Assembly (NCBI GenBank): GCA_037446255.1
Contig: JBBIIY010000003.1
Coordinates: 38,859 to 102,858 of the forward strand
Source: Lithacetigena sp037446255 [NCBI: Coprothermobacterota bacterium]
Lineage (GTDB): Bacteria > Coprothermobacterota > HKB111
DNA: 64,000 nt
Direction of reading: 5' to 3'
This document shows, piece after piece, positions 63,987 through 64,000 of the stretch. The notes below the pieces were generated by a model that did no database searches, was not told where the DNA came from, and saw only the letters and a program-made list of their open reading frames with translations. Made by a program: the position numbers and the translations under genes. How positions within the stretch are numbered: the first letter of the stretch is position 1; every line of letters begins with the position of its first letter.

Positions 63987-64000
63987 ATATTTGCTCTGGT

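Noticed and set aside
1-64000. CRISPR arrays, IS elements, prophage or integrated islands
   Set aside because: No regularly spaced repeats, transposase, integrase or recombinase genes, and no tRNA-flanking direct repeats were seen; gene content is core chromosomal throughout.

Overview
The window is an AT-rich, gene-dense bacterial chromosome segment. Almost every gene is on the + strand; only a UbiA-family prenyltransferase and lipA are on the - strand. Gaps are short, stop/start overlaps are common, AGGAGG ribosome binding sites are strong, and TTG/GTG starts are frequent. I see no phage, IS element, CRISPR array or rRNA, and no stretch longer than about 230 bases without a gene. Gene content points to an anaerobe of Bacillota-like or deep-branching type: a full Rnf complex, pyruvate phosphate dikinase, ThyX, an [FeFe]-hydrogenase-like sensor protein, WhiA, RapZ, and L27 with a Prp-cleavable leader. 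Atribacterota would fit, but this placement is a low-confidence inference from gene content alone.

Layout. 1-4180: end of polA (5' part outside the window), coaE, an Fe-S PD-(D/E)XK nuclease and a flippase-like membrane protein. 4211-10788: ppdK, dgt, dnaG and rpoD. 10797-11666: UbiA-type phosphoribosyltransferase on the - strand. 11823-24658: rpsA, an M20 amidohydrolase, the repair block uvrB-uvrA-uvrC-ogt, then rapZ-whiA-rpoN. 24704-28657: GT39 glycosyltransferase, lipA (-), HAD phosphatase and ZIP transporter. 28720-28974: tRNA-Asn, a CAT-anticodon tRNA and tRNA-Glu. 29186-32877: a U32-like TIM-barrel protein, panB, a class III aminotransferase and an SH3-domain protein. 33073-34004: rplU-prp-rpmA with a terminator. 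34232-40401: rpsB-tsf-pyrH-frr-cdsA-rseP-ispG and a GT2 glycosyltransferase.

40451-55903 is a run of overlapping genes: valS; DRTGG, CBS/RsbT-like ATPase, [FeFe]-hydrogenase-like protein, DRTGG, PHP phosphoesterase; rnfCDGEAB; an AmmeMemoRadiSam set (LigB-like, AMMECR1, radical SAM); apbE, NusG-domain-II protein, Gx transporter and DUF4321. 55964-61112 is the rod-shape block mreBCD-mrdA-rodA, followed by a cyclodeaminase, rho and thyX. A terminator and an outward-facing promoter close the window.

The most interesting part is 43083-55175. A putative redox or hydrogen-sensing module lies directly upstream of the Rnf ion pump, and the poorly understood AmmeMemoRadiSam system lies between rnfB and apbE, whose product flavinylates RnfG and RnfD. 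Within that set, the LigB-like and AMMECR1 domains, usually fused in Bacillota, are in one reading frame divided by a single TAA, and the radical SAM gene appears to start at a CTG. Several starts below are moved from the longest open frame on ribosome-binding-site, promoter or family-alignment grounds; each entry says why.
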